A DNA stretch of 64,000 nt from Aphodovivens avicola (lineage in GTDB: Bacteria; Actinomycetota; Coriobacteriia; Coriobacteriales; Eggerthellaceae). Where the stretch lies: positions 90,839-154,838 of the forward strand of contig DVGW01000022.1 in assembly GCA_018712515.1 (NCBI GenBank). The letters run 5' to 3'. The translations under genes and the position numbers were made by a program. The notes beneath the pieces are model-generated. The model did no database searches. It was not told where the DNA came from and worked only from the letters and a program-made list of their open reading frames with translations. Positions 51,361-61,873 of the stretch are shown here, piece by piece. Position 1 is the first letter of the stretch. Every line of letters begins with the position of its first letter.

Positions 51361-52547
51361 TGTGGCGCTGCTTCCTGGGCGACACCATGACGGGTCTTGT
51401 CGACCGTCCGATCGACATCCCGTCGTTCTCGTGGAGCGTCGACGTCGGCGACTGCGCGCTCTCCACCAACAACGACAAGGGCGCCGGAACCGACGATTGG
51501 AGCGGCATCACAGTGCCGTGGACGGCGATAATGGAGGACGATCCGTCCGCTAGGGCGTCAGCCCTCTGCCCGTCCAGGCGCTTCCTCGCGCTATGCTGGG
51601 ACGACGGGAGCGACTTGGGGTCCCCGGTGCTGTGGGGAGCCGTAGGAAACCGGACGGACACCTGGCTAGACACGTCGTTCTCCCTAGATTCGATGAAAAC
51701 GATGCTGTCGAAGCGGCTCCTTGTCGACGAGGGCGCGTACGGCACGGGGCCGGGCGGAACGTCCCCCTCCACGATCAAGCTAACCGGCCTGTCTCTGCGC
51801 GCCATAGCGTGCGAGATCATACGGCGCTGCACGTCGGCGAAGCCCGGCGGCGCGCTTCCCCTCGACCTCCCGTATCTCGGCGAGGCGGGAGGACACCAAC
51901 GCGAATACGCGGCCTACGACGTGCAGAACAACGCATGCTCCGGTCTGATCGAGAACATCGCGAATGTCATAGGCGGGCCCGACATGCAGTTCCGGCCATA
52001 TGCCTACGACGCATCGCATATCCGCGTGAGATTCGAGGCCGGGTCGGACGGCGACGTGTACATCGGCCAGGACAACATCCACACGCTCACGTTCTTCCCC
52101 GGCGGCGGGACGATGCAGGACATCTCGATCGACCACTGCGGCCCGGTCATGCGCGTTTACAGCAGCGGAAGCGGAACCGACGCCGCGCAGATATGCCATC
52201 TGGCATACGATCCGACGCTCGTGACGATGCCCGACCCGTGGCCGTTGGTGGAGGAGGCGCAGAGCGATTCGGACACCGACTCGCTCGACGTGCTCGCGCG
52301 ACATGGCGAGGCGGCGCTCGCATCGAACTGCCGCCCCCTCATGCAGATCAGCGGGAAGATCGACTTCTCGGACCCGCGCGTTCCGAAGCCCGGCTCGATC
52401 TGGCCGGGCGACATGGTCGACCTCGCGATCGACGGGTTCCCAACGCTTCCGAACGGCGTGTACCGCTGCCGGCTCATGCAGATGACAGGAGATCAGTCCT
52501 CCACCGCCTCGCTTAAGTTCGATGTCATGGACGATCCGATTTACTGA
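51360..52547 (+). CDS. Minor tail protein (tail tip)
   Basis: A 395-residue protein starting inside the previous stop (TGATG). The first 110 residues (SFSWSVDVGDCAL...FLALCWDDGSDLGSPVLWGAVG) and PYAYDASHIRVRFEAGSDGDVYI resemble phage tail-hub proteins. The C-terminus SIWPGDMVDLAIDGFPTLPNGVYRCRLMQMTGD matches the closing beta domain of that group. Confidence 0.7.
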   Translation: MWRCFLGDTMTGLVDRPIDIPSFSWSVDVGDCALSTNNDKGAGTDDWSGITVPWTAIMEDDPSARASALCPSRRFLALCWDDGSDLGSPVLWGAVGNRTDTWLDTSFSLDSMKTMLSKRLLVDEGAYGTGPGGTSPSTIKLTGLSLRAIACEIIRRCTSAKPGGALPLDLPYLGEAGGHQREYAAYDVQNNACSGLIENIANVIGGPDMQFRPYAYDASHIRVRFEAGSDGDVYIGQDNIHTLTFFPGGGTMQDISIDHCGPVMRVYSSGSGTDAAQICHLAYDPTLVTMPDPWPLVEEAQSDSDTDSLDVLARHGEAALASNCRPLMQISGKIDFSDPRVPKPGSIWPGDMVDLAIDGFPTLPNGVYRCRLMQMTGDQSSTASLKFDVMDDPIY

Positions 52548-52567
52548 AAACCGCATAAGGAGGCCGC

Positions 52568-55500
52568 ATGGCCCAGCATTACGAGATCAACCCCGACCAG
52601 AGGGGCCTGGCGCTCCGCGTCGCCAACAGGGCGCTGAGGGTCGCCAACGGACTGGCGACCGCGCGCCCTGGTAACGTCTTCATCCCCAACAAGGGCGACG
52701 ACGGCCTGTCCGACGGCACCGGCACGTGGATCGGATCGGGCGACGTGGGAAACGGCGGCGTCGTGCCCTGGATCGGCGACACGACCCCTCCCGGCAAGCC
52801 CACGGGCATCACCTGCTCCTCAGCTTGGGGGACGCTCTACGTCAACTGGGACGGGACCCTGGAGGACGGGGTGCCCGCCGACTTCGCATACGTCTCCGTC
52901 CTCGTGGACGGCGCCGAGATCGCCCGCATGGTCGAGGCCGGAACCGCGGTGCGCGAGGACTTTGAGAACGGCGCGACCGTCCAGGTGACCGCCGTGGCGT
53001 ACGACGCCGCCCGCGACCGCAACGGGAACCCCGCGCCCAACGCTTCGGAGGCGTTCGGCCCCGTGTCTGTCCAGATCAGCGACGAGCGCGCCGAGATCGA
53101 CGCGGAGGTCGAGGAGATCAAGGGCGAGATGGAGCAGGCCGCGCAGGACGCCGCGGACGCCAAGGAGGCGGCTGCGGAGGCGTCGAGCAAGGCCGACGCG
53201 GCGGCGGACAAGGCCGACTCCTACCAGTCCCAGATCGACGACGTGACCGCGACCGTGAACGGCGTGGAGCAGGAGGTCGCGGGCTTCTCCTCCCAGATTC
53301 AAGGCGCCGTGGAGGACGCGTCCCAGGCGCTCTCCGCCGCCACCGAGGCGTCGCAGGACCTCGAGGGCTTCAAGACGACCGTCTCGCAGACCTACGAGAC
53401 CAAGTCCGACGCCGACGCCGCCATGGCCCAGGAGGTGCTCGACCGCAACTCCGCCATCGAGCAGTCCGCCGGAGAGATACTCTCCACGGTGTCCCAGAAC
53501 TACGTGGACAACGAGACGGGGGAGACGCTCGCCACCAAGGCGGAGGTGTCGCAGACCGCGTCCCAGATCAAGCAGGAGGTTTCCGAGGAATACCAGGTCA
53601 AGGGCGACTACCTCACCGAGGACGAGGCGGCGTCCTCCTACGCGAGCAAATCCGAGCTCACGCAGACCGTCGATTCGATCAAGGCGGAGGTGGCGCAGGA
53701 CTACCAGACCAAGGCGGGGATGTCGGACTACGCGACCAACAGCTCCGTGGAACAAACCGCCTCCGAGATCGAGTCCAACGTCGCGGCCACCTATCAGACC
53801 AAGGACGGGATGTCCTCCTATGCCACGAACAGTTCTGTGACCCAGACGGCCAACAGCATCAAGCAGGAAGTTGCCGCGGAGTACCAGGTGAAGGGCGACT
53901 ATGCGACCAACTCCGGCGTTGCGGCCACCTACGCCACCAAGACCTCACTGCAGCAGACCGAGGACTCCATCCTCTCGTCGGTTGAGAGCGAGTACCAGTC
54001 CAAGGACGGCATGTCGAGCTATTACACGAAGACGCAGATCGACCAGAAGGACGATGCGATCGAGCTTTCGGTGTCCGCGGCGCAGTCCACCGCCGACAAG
54101 GCGGCGCTCTACTCGCTCAGGAAGAGCACGGTCGACCTCTCGAATCTCAACCAGGACACTTACTACCCGGTCACCGGGACGATGATACCCTACGAAGGGT
54201 ACAAGACGTTCCGCTGCGACGTGCAGCTCAACTCGGGCACCAAGCCGTCATGGTCAACTCACAAAAGCGGCTTCACGGTGAACCTGTCCGCGAGGATGAA
54301 GGCTTTCGGATGGGGAACCGTTTCCGAGCAGCTTGGATGGATCGACGACTGCTCGTATTACTACGCAGAATCCATGCCCGCATCCATCTTCCAGATGACC
54401 AACTCGTCGACGCCCGTCTTCTACCTGCGCGGAGGCGGCAAGTACTTCCTCTACACCGACTACGCGTGCACCTGGACGGTGAGGGCGTCCACGTTCACCA
54501 GTAGCAGCCAGAGCGTGTCGCCCGTCGCCTCCTTGCCGGCCAACTGGGACCGCCTGGTCAACCAGTACGACGACCATGAGGCGCTTGCCTCTCTGAGCGT
54601 TGACGTGGACGGCATAACGGGGACCGTGTCCGATTTGAGCGGTCGCGTCTCCACCGTTGAGCAGACCGCCGAGGGCCTGGAGGTGACGCTGGCTTCCACG
54701 ACCACGACGGCGAACAACGCGCTTTCCAAGGCGAACAGCGCGGCGTCCGCCGCCTCCACGGCGCAATCGACGGCCAGCAGCGCGGCCACGGCGGCCGCGG
54801 CGGCGAACAAGGTCTTCTACGCGAACAGCACGACGGCGGCGGCGACCAAGGCCAAGACGGCGACCGTGTCGGGGTCCGGGTTCGCACTCGTCGTCGGGGT
54901 GACGGTGTCGGTCCGGTTCCAGTACGCGAACACGGCGAACTCCCCAACGCTCAACGTCAACTCGACGGGCGCGAAGCCCATAGTGTCGAACGGAACCGCC
55001 ACGCCGACGGCCAACCTGACCTGGAACGCGGCATGGGCGACGGTGACCTTCGTCTATGACGGGAGCCAGTGGCGCATATCCGGCGACAACAGCATCGTCA
55101 AGGCGAACTCCGCGCAGTCCACCGCGAACACGGCTAACATCACGGCGAACGCGGCGAAGACGGCAGCAAGCAACGCCCAGACGACCGCGAACACCGCCAA
55201 CTCCACCGCCAACGCCGCCAAGACCGCAGCGGCAAACGCCCAGACGACCGCCACCAACGCCGCCAAGACCGCCACGAACTACCTCAAGTTCGACAACGCG
55301 GGGCTGTGCGTGGGCAACCAGACGACGACGCTGGGGTACAACACGCTCATCAAGTCGACCGGAGTGGACATCAGGAACGGCTCGACGGTGCTCTCGAGCT
55401 TCGGCGCATCGCAGATCGAACTCGGAAGGAACTCATCATCTTCCAAGATCTCCTTTTGCGGGGGGAAGGGCGAGATATCGTACAAGAGCAAGACCGCCGC

Positions 55501-55966
55501 CGGAGTCTCGTCCAACATGTTCACGATCGAAAGCGACTCGAAGATATACATCGGCGACGGGTCGACCAAGGTTTACATGAACGGCTACACCGTCCCGCAA
55601 GGCATAATGCAGTCCGCGAGCGGCCTCGGCGGCGGTACCTGGACGACGTTTAAAGTCGGCAACGGGGCTTCCGTCGCGTTCGGCATCGCCAAGATGGCGT
55701 TCGGAAGCGGTTCGGACATATCGGTGGGGCAGCTGCTCTGCACCTTGCCCCGGCCATTCAACACGTATGCGGTCAACGCCACTTTGAGGAACGACTCCAT
55801 CGTCCAGGGCTACGACGGGGCATGGGACGTCAACGTACTCGTCCGCTACATCTCTTCGACGCAGTTCATGCTCCAGGTGATGAGGGGCAACTACGCGTTC
55901 ATACCGCCCGGGGCCATATACAACATCGGAGTGATCGTGTTCGGGTTCACGTCAAACGACTACTAG
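52568..55966 (+). CDS. Tail fibre/tip protein with coiled-coil repeats
   Basis: A 1132-residue structural protein. The N-terminal tail-attachment region (1-100) is followed by a fibronectin-like part and long coiled coils with repeats of the form YQVKGDY / YQTKDGMSSYATNSSVTQTA (about residues 330-510). After a globular insertion (520-690), Ala/Thr/Asn-rich heptads (TTANTANSTANAAKTA) run to about 900. A C-terminal head domain (900-1132) has beta-rich FGASQIELGRNSSSSK and LVRYISSTQFMLQVMRGN. It probably binds the host receptor. Confidence 0.8.
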   Translation: MAQHYEINPDQRGLALRVANRALRVANGLATARPGNVFIPNKGDDGLSDGTGTWIGSGDVGNGGVVPWIGDTTPPGKPTGITCSSAWGTLYVNWDGTLEDGVPADFAYVSVLVDGAEIARMVEAGTAVREDFENGATVQVTAVAYDAARDRNGNPAPNASEAFGPVSVQISDERAEIDAEVEEIKGEMEQAAQDAADAKEAAAEASSKADAAADKADSYQSQIDDVTATVNGVEQEVAGFSSQIQGAVEDASQALSAATEASQDLEGFKTTVSQTYETKSDADAAMAQEVLDRNSAIEQSAGEILSTVSQNYVDNETGETLATKAEVSQTASQIKQEVSEEYQVKGDYLTEDEAASSYASKSELTQTVDSIKAEVAQDYQTKAGMSDYATNSSVEQTASEIESNVAATYQTKDGMSSYATNSSVTQTANSIKQEVAAEYQVKGDYATNSGVAATYATKTSLQQTEDSILSSVESEYQSKDGMSSYYTKTQIDQKDDAIELSVSAAQSTADKAALYSLRKSTVDLSNLNQDTYYPVTGTMIPYEGYKTFRCDVQLNSGTKPSWSTHKSGFTVNLSARMKAFGWGTVSEQLGWIDDCSYYYAESMPASIFQMTNSSTPVFYLRGGGKYFLYTDYACTWTVRASTFTSSSQSVSPVASLPANWDRLVNQYDDHEALASLSVDVDGITGTVSDLSGRVSTVEQTAEGLEVTLASTTTTANNALSKANSAASAASTAQSTASSAATAAAAANKVFYANSTTAAATKAKTATVSGSGFALVVGVTVSVRFQYANTANSPTLNVNSTGAKPIVSNGTATPTANLTWNAAWATVTFVYDGSQWRISGDNSIVKANSAQSTANTANITANAAKTAASNAQTTANTANSTANAAKTAAANAQTTATNAAKTATNYLKFDNAGLCVGNQTTTLGYNTLIKSTGVDIRNGSTVLSSFGASQIELGRNSSSSKISFCGGKGEISYKSKTAAGVSSNMFTIESDSKIYIGDGSTKVYMNGYTVPQGIMQSASGLGGGTWTTFKVGNGASVAFGIAKMAFGSGSDISVGQLLCTLPRPFNTYAVNATLRNDSIVQGYDGAWDVNVLVRYISSTQFMLQVMRGNYAFIPPGAIYNIGVIVFGFTSNDY

Positions 55967-55980
55967 AGAAAGGAAAGGGC

Positions 55981-56586
55981 ATGCTTTACGGAACTTTGAT
56001 CGGAGAGAACATCGTTCTCCTGAGCGACGAGGAGCATGGAAAGCCGATCGTCGAGGCAGTTGAGCCGTTCGTTCCCGAAAACTACATGGGAAAGTGCAGC
56101 TGGACCGATGTCGGAACGCAGATAACCCAGACCTGGGAGATCGTCCCGATCGAGGGCACGGCGCAGGACGCAGCGCTGCGCCTCACCATGCTCCAGGCCC
56201 AGTCCCTCCCGGACGAGGCGGCGCTGGAATTCGTCGCGCTCTACCCCGAGTGGATCGCGGGTGAGTCCTACGCGGCGGGCCAGAGGGTCAAATACAAGGG
56301 GACGCTCTACAAGGTGCTCCAGGGCCACGTCTCCCAGGCCGACTGGGCGCCCGACGCGGCGCCGTCCCTGTTCGCGAAGGTGCTCCCCGGCCAGGAGGGC
56401 GCCGAGCCCGAGGAGGGCTACGCCGAGTGGGTCCAGCCCGACTCCACGAACGGGTACTCGACCGGCGACAAGGTCGTCTGGAACGGCCATCTATGGGAGT
56501 CCATCGTCGACGACAACGTGGACGAGCCCGGGACCGATAACGGTTTCCGCTGGAAGGACCTCGGCGAGTACCAGGAGGCTGAGTAG
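55981..56586 (+). CDS. Tail-associated protein with two chitin-binding-like modules
   Basis: A 201-residue protein. Residues 1-110 include LTMLQAQSLPDEAALEFVALYPEW, found in phage host-contact proteins. Two carbohydrate-binding type 5/12 modules follow: YAAGQRVKYKGTLYKVLQGH and YSTGDKVVWNGHLWESIVDDN. AGAAAGGAAAGG precedes the ATG. It probably touches cell-wall glycans. Confidence 0.75.
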   Translation: MLYGTLIGENIVLLSDEEHGKPIVEAVEPFVPENYMGKCSWTDVGTQITQTWEIVPIEGTAQDAALRLTMLQAQSLPDEAALEFVALYPEWIAGESYAAGQRVKYKGTLYKVLQGHVSQADWAPDAAPSLFAKVLPGQEGAEPEEGYAEWVQPDSTNGYSTGDKVVWNGHLWESIVDDNVDEPGTDNGFRWKDLGEYQEAE

Positions 56587-57026
56587 TGGACCAGACGGGG
56601 GCGGCTCTCGTCGCCGCGGTGGAACCTTACGGCCTGATGCCGCTGCTCTTCGTGGGCGCCGGCATCGCCGTGGTCGTCGTGCTCTGCGCGTTCGTGTTCC
56701 CCGCCTGGAAGAAGAACAACGACGCCAAGATGGAGATCATGCGGGCCGAGAGCGACCACCGCATGCAGATGGACCGCATCAGGGAGGAGCGCAAGGCCAA
56801 GGAGGCGGACTCCCAGGCCGAGAGGGAGCGCGAACGCGCCCGCCTGGACTCTCAGAACGCGGTCCTCCTGGAAGGCCTCAAGACATCCATTGACGTGCTC
56901 GTGGCGAACCAGGAGCACGTCAACGCCGAGATCAAGGCGAGCCGCACTGGCTCGCAGAAGATGGGCGGGACGGTGGAGGACACGAACCGCAAGGTCACCG
57001 AGATCCACCACGCCCTCATAGGATAG
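56586..57026 (+). CDS. Membrane-anchored coiled-coil lysis-region protein
   Basis: A 146-residue protein: one strong membrane helix (LLFVGAGIAVVVVLCAFVFP, residues 19-38) followed by a highly charged coiled coil (AESDHRMQMDRIREERKAKE). The GTG start overlaps the previous stop. Its place before holin and amidase suggests a holin partner or spanin-like role. Confidence 0.6.
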   Translation: MDQTGAALVAAVEPYGLMPLLFVGAGIAVVVVLCAFVFPAWKKNNDAKMEIMRAESDHRMQMDRIREERKAKEADSQAERERERARLDSQNAVLLEGLKTSIDVLVANQEHVNAEIKASRTGSQKMGGTVEDTNRKVTEIHHALIG

Positions 57027-57034
57027 GAGGAGAC

Positions 57035-57250
57035 ATGAAGTACATCCTGCCGGAGAACGTCTACAAGATCGGGAAGTGGGCGGGCCTCATCGCCATCCCC
57101 GCGATAGCGACCTTCATCGGAACGGTCGGCACCGCCTTGGGCTGGGAGGGGACGAGCGTGTGCGTGATCGTCGTTAACGCCGTCTCCACGCTCGTGGGCG
57201 CCCTGCTGGGCGTTTCCCAGGCAACCGCGAAACCGGAGGAGGAGCAGTAA
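57035..57250 (+). CDS. Holin
   Basis: A 71-residue protein with two membrane helices (WAGLIAIPAIATFIGTVGTAL and VCVIVVNAVSTLVGALLGV) and a charged C-terminal tail (TAKPEEEQ), in the pattern of Dp-1-type holins (YKIGKWAGLIAIPA). AGGAGG precedes the ATG. It should form lesions that release the amidase encoded directly downstream (overlapping start). Confidence 0.85.
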   Translation: MKYILPENVYKIGKWAGLIAIPAIATFIGTVGTALGWEGTSVCVIVVNAVSTLVGALLGVSQATAKPEEEQ

Positions 57251-58269
57251 TGGCGGATTGGCAGAACGTCCAGCCCGACGAGTACAAGTACCTCGGGACC
57301 AACTACGCGTCCGGGCGCCCGTGGGGGATCAAGTACGTGACGATCCACCACATGGCGGGCGATCTCGACGCGGACGCATGCAACCGCGTGTGGCGCACGT
57401 CGGGGGCCTCGGCACACTACAGCGTGGACCGAGACGGATGGATCGTTCAGCACGTGGACGACACCGACCGCGCGTACGCTTGCGGCGACGGCGTGGGGAT
57501 CGGCAGCGGCGGCAACGACTGCAGCATCTCCATCGAGCACGCCAACGACAACACCGGCCCGTGGACGGTCCACGAGGCGGCGATCGAGAGCGGAGCCCAT
57601 CTTGTCGCCGCGCTGTGCCGCTACTACGGCCTGGGCCGCCCTGAATGGATGGTCAACGTCTTCCCTCACAGCCACTGGTCGGCGACCGCATGCCCAGGCG
57701 AGCTGGCGGGCTCCCAGAACGCGCAGTACATGGCCCGCGCCCAGCAGTGGTACGACGCGATGTGCGCCGGGGTCGATGCTGTCGAGCCCGTGGCCCCCTC
57801 TGCGCCTGCGCAGCCCGAAGCCCAGCCCTCCACCGGAGGCGTTCCCAACATCATGCTCCAGGCGCGCACTACCGACGGAACGGTGCTTCCCGCGACCGCC
57901 TATCCCGACTTCGCGGGGTGGAGCGCCACCGGCCCCATCCAGTTCCTGAGCGCATGGTGCGACCAGCCCGGCTGGAACCTGGACGTCCAGGCGCACACGG
58001 CGGCCGACGGCTGGCTTCCCAAGATCGCCAACCCGGCAAACATCAACGACCTCGTAAACGGCGCCGTGGGCAACAACGGCCCCATCACTGGAATCCGCAT
58101 GTACCTGTGGTCGCCCAACGGCGACAAGGCCGTGCACTACGCGGTCAACTGCGGCGGCGGATACTACCCCGAGCAGATCGACGACAAGGTGGCGGCTGGC
58201 TTCGACGGCTACGCGGGCGACCTGTCGAATCCTATCTACGAGGTCAAGGCGTACATCGGCGGGCTGTAG
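57250..58269 (+). CDS. Endolysin: N-acetylmuramoyl-L-alanine amidase
   Basis: A 339-residue amidase. Residues 1-170 form an Amidase_2 domain with zinc ligands in VTIHHMAGD and HSHWSATACPGE and the catalytic region SAHYSVDRDGWIVQHV. A Pro/Ala linker (about 175-200) leads to a C-terminal wall-binding part with two related halves (DFAGWSATGPIQFLSAWC.. and DGYAGDLSNPIYEVKAYI). It has no signal peptide, consistent with holin dependence. Confidence 0.92.
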   Translation: MADWQNVQPDEYKYLGTNYASGRPWGIKYVTIHHMAGDLDADACNRVWRTSGASAHYSVDRDGWIVQHVDDTDRAYACGDGVGIGSGGNDCSISIEHANDNTGPWTVHEAAIESGAHLVAALCRYYGLGRPEWMVNVFPHSHWSATACPGELAGSQNAQYMARAQQWYDAMCAGVDAVEPVAPSAPAQPEAQPSTGGVPNIMLQARTTDGTVLPATAYPDFAGWSATGPIQFLSAWCDQPGWNLDVQAHTAADGWLPKIANPANINDLVNGAVGNNGPITGIRMYLWSPNGDKAVHYAVNCGGGYYPEQIDDKVAAGFDGYAGDLSNPIYEVKAYIGGL

Positions 58270-58320
58270 GAGGCGATGCCTATGGAGTAGAGCGGAACAG
58301 GTAGCGTTTCTTCGGCATTG

Positions 58321-58352
58321 GGCGGGGCTTCGGCTCCGCCCTCTTTTTTTGC
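58321..58352 (+). terminator. Late operon terminator
   Basis: GGGCGGGGC-TTCG-GCTCCGCCC stem followed by TC and seven T residues, ending the head-tail-lysis transcript. Confidence 0.85.
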
Positions 58353-58405
58353 GTCTGGCGACGTGTCCGGACGAGCCGGGAAACGCGTGCCGCAGGACTT
58401 GAAAC

Positions 58406-58427
58406 GGGAACACTTGAGGGAACTTTT
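58406..58427 (+). repeat. Candidate integrase arm-type sites, right
   Basis: GGGAACACTT (58406-58415) and the near-copy GGGAACTTTT (58418-58427), 12 bases apart, matching the pair at 18032-18052 in sequence and direction. Confidence 0.6.
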
Positions 58428-58541
58428 TTCCTGTTGTTATGATGCAACTGACTGCTAACATTTTAACGAACGGTGCTAAAAATTGCGCAATGACCAGGCA
58501 TAATGAAGACATACTACCAGTTCAGATCTGTGTTCTGATGC

Positions 58542-58605
58542 CCTTGACACGGTAGGGGTCACAAGTTCAAATCTTGTATCGCCCACCACGAATCAACAGG
58601 CCAGA
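58542..58605 (+). repeat. attR: 64-base direct repeat, displaced tRNA-Val 3' half
   Basis: Identical to 17927-17990. It holds the original chromosomal 3' half of the tRNA gene, now without its 5' half, and the first arm of the original terminator. Confidence 0.95.
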
Positions 58606-58630
58606 CGATATGTCTGGCCTGTTTCATTTT
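58598..58630 (+). terminator. Original tRNA-Val terminator
   Basis: AGGCCAGAC (58598-58606), loop GATAT, GTCTGGCCT (58612-58620), then GTTTCATTTT. It is the chromosomal counterpart of the phage-supplied terminator at 17983-18014. Confidence 0.75.
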
Positions 58631-58704
58631 CAGCCGCCTCGTCGTTTGAGCGTCATCGATCCCCTCGCAACGTACTGTTCGCGTGACAGCGCCGCCGAGG
58701 AGAG

Positions 58705-58944
58705 CGCCTACGTGAATCATCGTTCCCGGACGCGTCGAGCACGTTTCCGCTCCAAAAATGCGACATATTGCGTAGATCAACTGTCCCCGGAGCGTGATGT
58801 GACTCCTCAACGGTCGCTTTCCTGCAAAGAAAACCCAGTTCAGCGAGTTCCCGCACTCCGATGACGCGTCCCAGCGCGATGACTACTTACGCAAAACGCC
58901 GCAAAACTGGACTGCGGGGCGCATTTTCGTGCACCGACCCTCCG
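58705..58944 (-). repeat. 240-base dispersed conserved element, copy B
   Basis: The reverse complement aligns gapless to 17051-17290 (see copy A). The internal complementary pair is weaker here (TTGCGTA with TACGCAA). It lies just outside attR, in chromosomal DNA, in the opposite direction to copy A. The bases from 58945 to 59143 show no gene. Confidence 0.72.
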
Positions 58945-59143
58945 TCAAGCCTTGCCGTCAAGCCCCACCGCCAAGGTCCTCCGCTTGATCCTTCGGCGGT
59001 CCTTTGCGAGCTCTCTCTTCCGGAATTCTTCGCCGTCGATGCGTTTTGCCCAGCGGCGGTGATATCCGCTATCATAAGCGGTTGGTTTTTATCGATTCCG
59101 CCGGCCATCGTGCCGGCTGTCTTTTGGAAGGCGTGCGCGCAAC

Positions 59144-61321
<2,178 letters not shown>

Positions 61322-61333
61322 GGGAGTCCCGCT

Positions 61334-61795
61334 TTGCTGAACATCGTCCTCGTGGAACCTGAGATCCCGCAGAACACGGGAAACATCGCGCGCACGTGCG
61401 CGTGCGTGGGGGCCCGGCTGCACCTGGTGGAGCCGATGGGGTTCCGCGCCACTGAGCGCAACCTGAAACGCGCCGGATGCGATTACTGGAACGACGTCGA
61501 CATCGTGCGCTGGGCGTGCGCGGAGGAGTTCTTCGAAGCGCACGCCTCCGACGAGCTCCACCTCTTCACCGGGCACGCTGCACGCTCGTACGCCGACGTC
61601 GAATACGGGCAAGACGCGTTTCTGGTGTTTGGGCGCGAGAGCCGCGGGCTGGATGAGGCGATCCTGGAGCGCTTCGCCGACCGCTGCGTGCGCATCCCCA
61701 TGAGGGAGGGGATGCGCAGCCTCAACCTATCCAACGCGGTGGCCATCGGCGCCTACGAGGCGCTCAGGCGCGCGGGGTTCCCGAATATGGCCTAG
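61334..61795 (+). CDS. trmL: tRNA (cytidine/uridine-2'-O-)-methyltransferase
   Basis: A 153-residue SPOUT methyltransferase. The start NIVLVEPEIPQNTGNIARTCACVG and LHLVEPMGF are TrmL hallmarks. FGRESRGL and MRSLNLSNAVAIGAYEALR form the SAM-binding knot. It methylates the wobble base of tRNA-Leu species in known family members. A TTG start is used, 13 bases after the ABC-F stop, with AGGGAG upstream. Confidence 0.9.
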   Translation: MLNIVLVEPEIPQNTGNIARTCACVGARLHLVEPMGFRATERNLKRAGCDYWNDVDIVRWACAEEFFEAHASDELHLFTGHAARSYADVEYGQDAFLVFGRESRGLDEAILERFADRCVRIPMREGMRSLNLSNAVAIGAYEALRRAGFPNMA

Positions 61796-61873
61796 ACGGC
61801 GGCTGCGGCCCACAGCGCCGCCCGCATGTGCTAAGGTTTTCCAACCGATGCTAACCCGAGGGGCGGAGGCGCT

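Larger units (their letters stand above)
58270..58541. other. Region between amidase and attR
   Basis: It contains the late terminator (58321-58352) and the right arm-type sites (58406-58427). An AT-rich stretch (58430-58530) follows with TTAACG, TAAAAATTGCG and TGATGCAAC words. No gene is supported. It is presumably the right arm of attP. Confidence 0.5.
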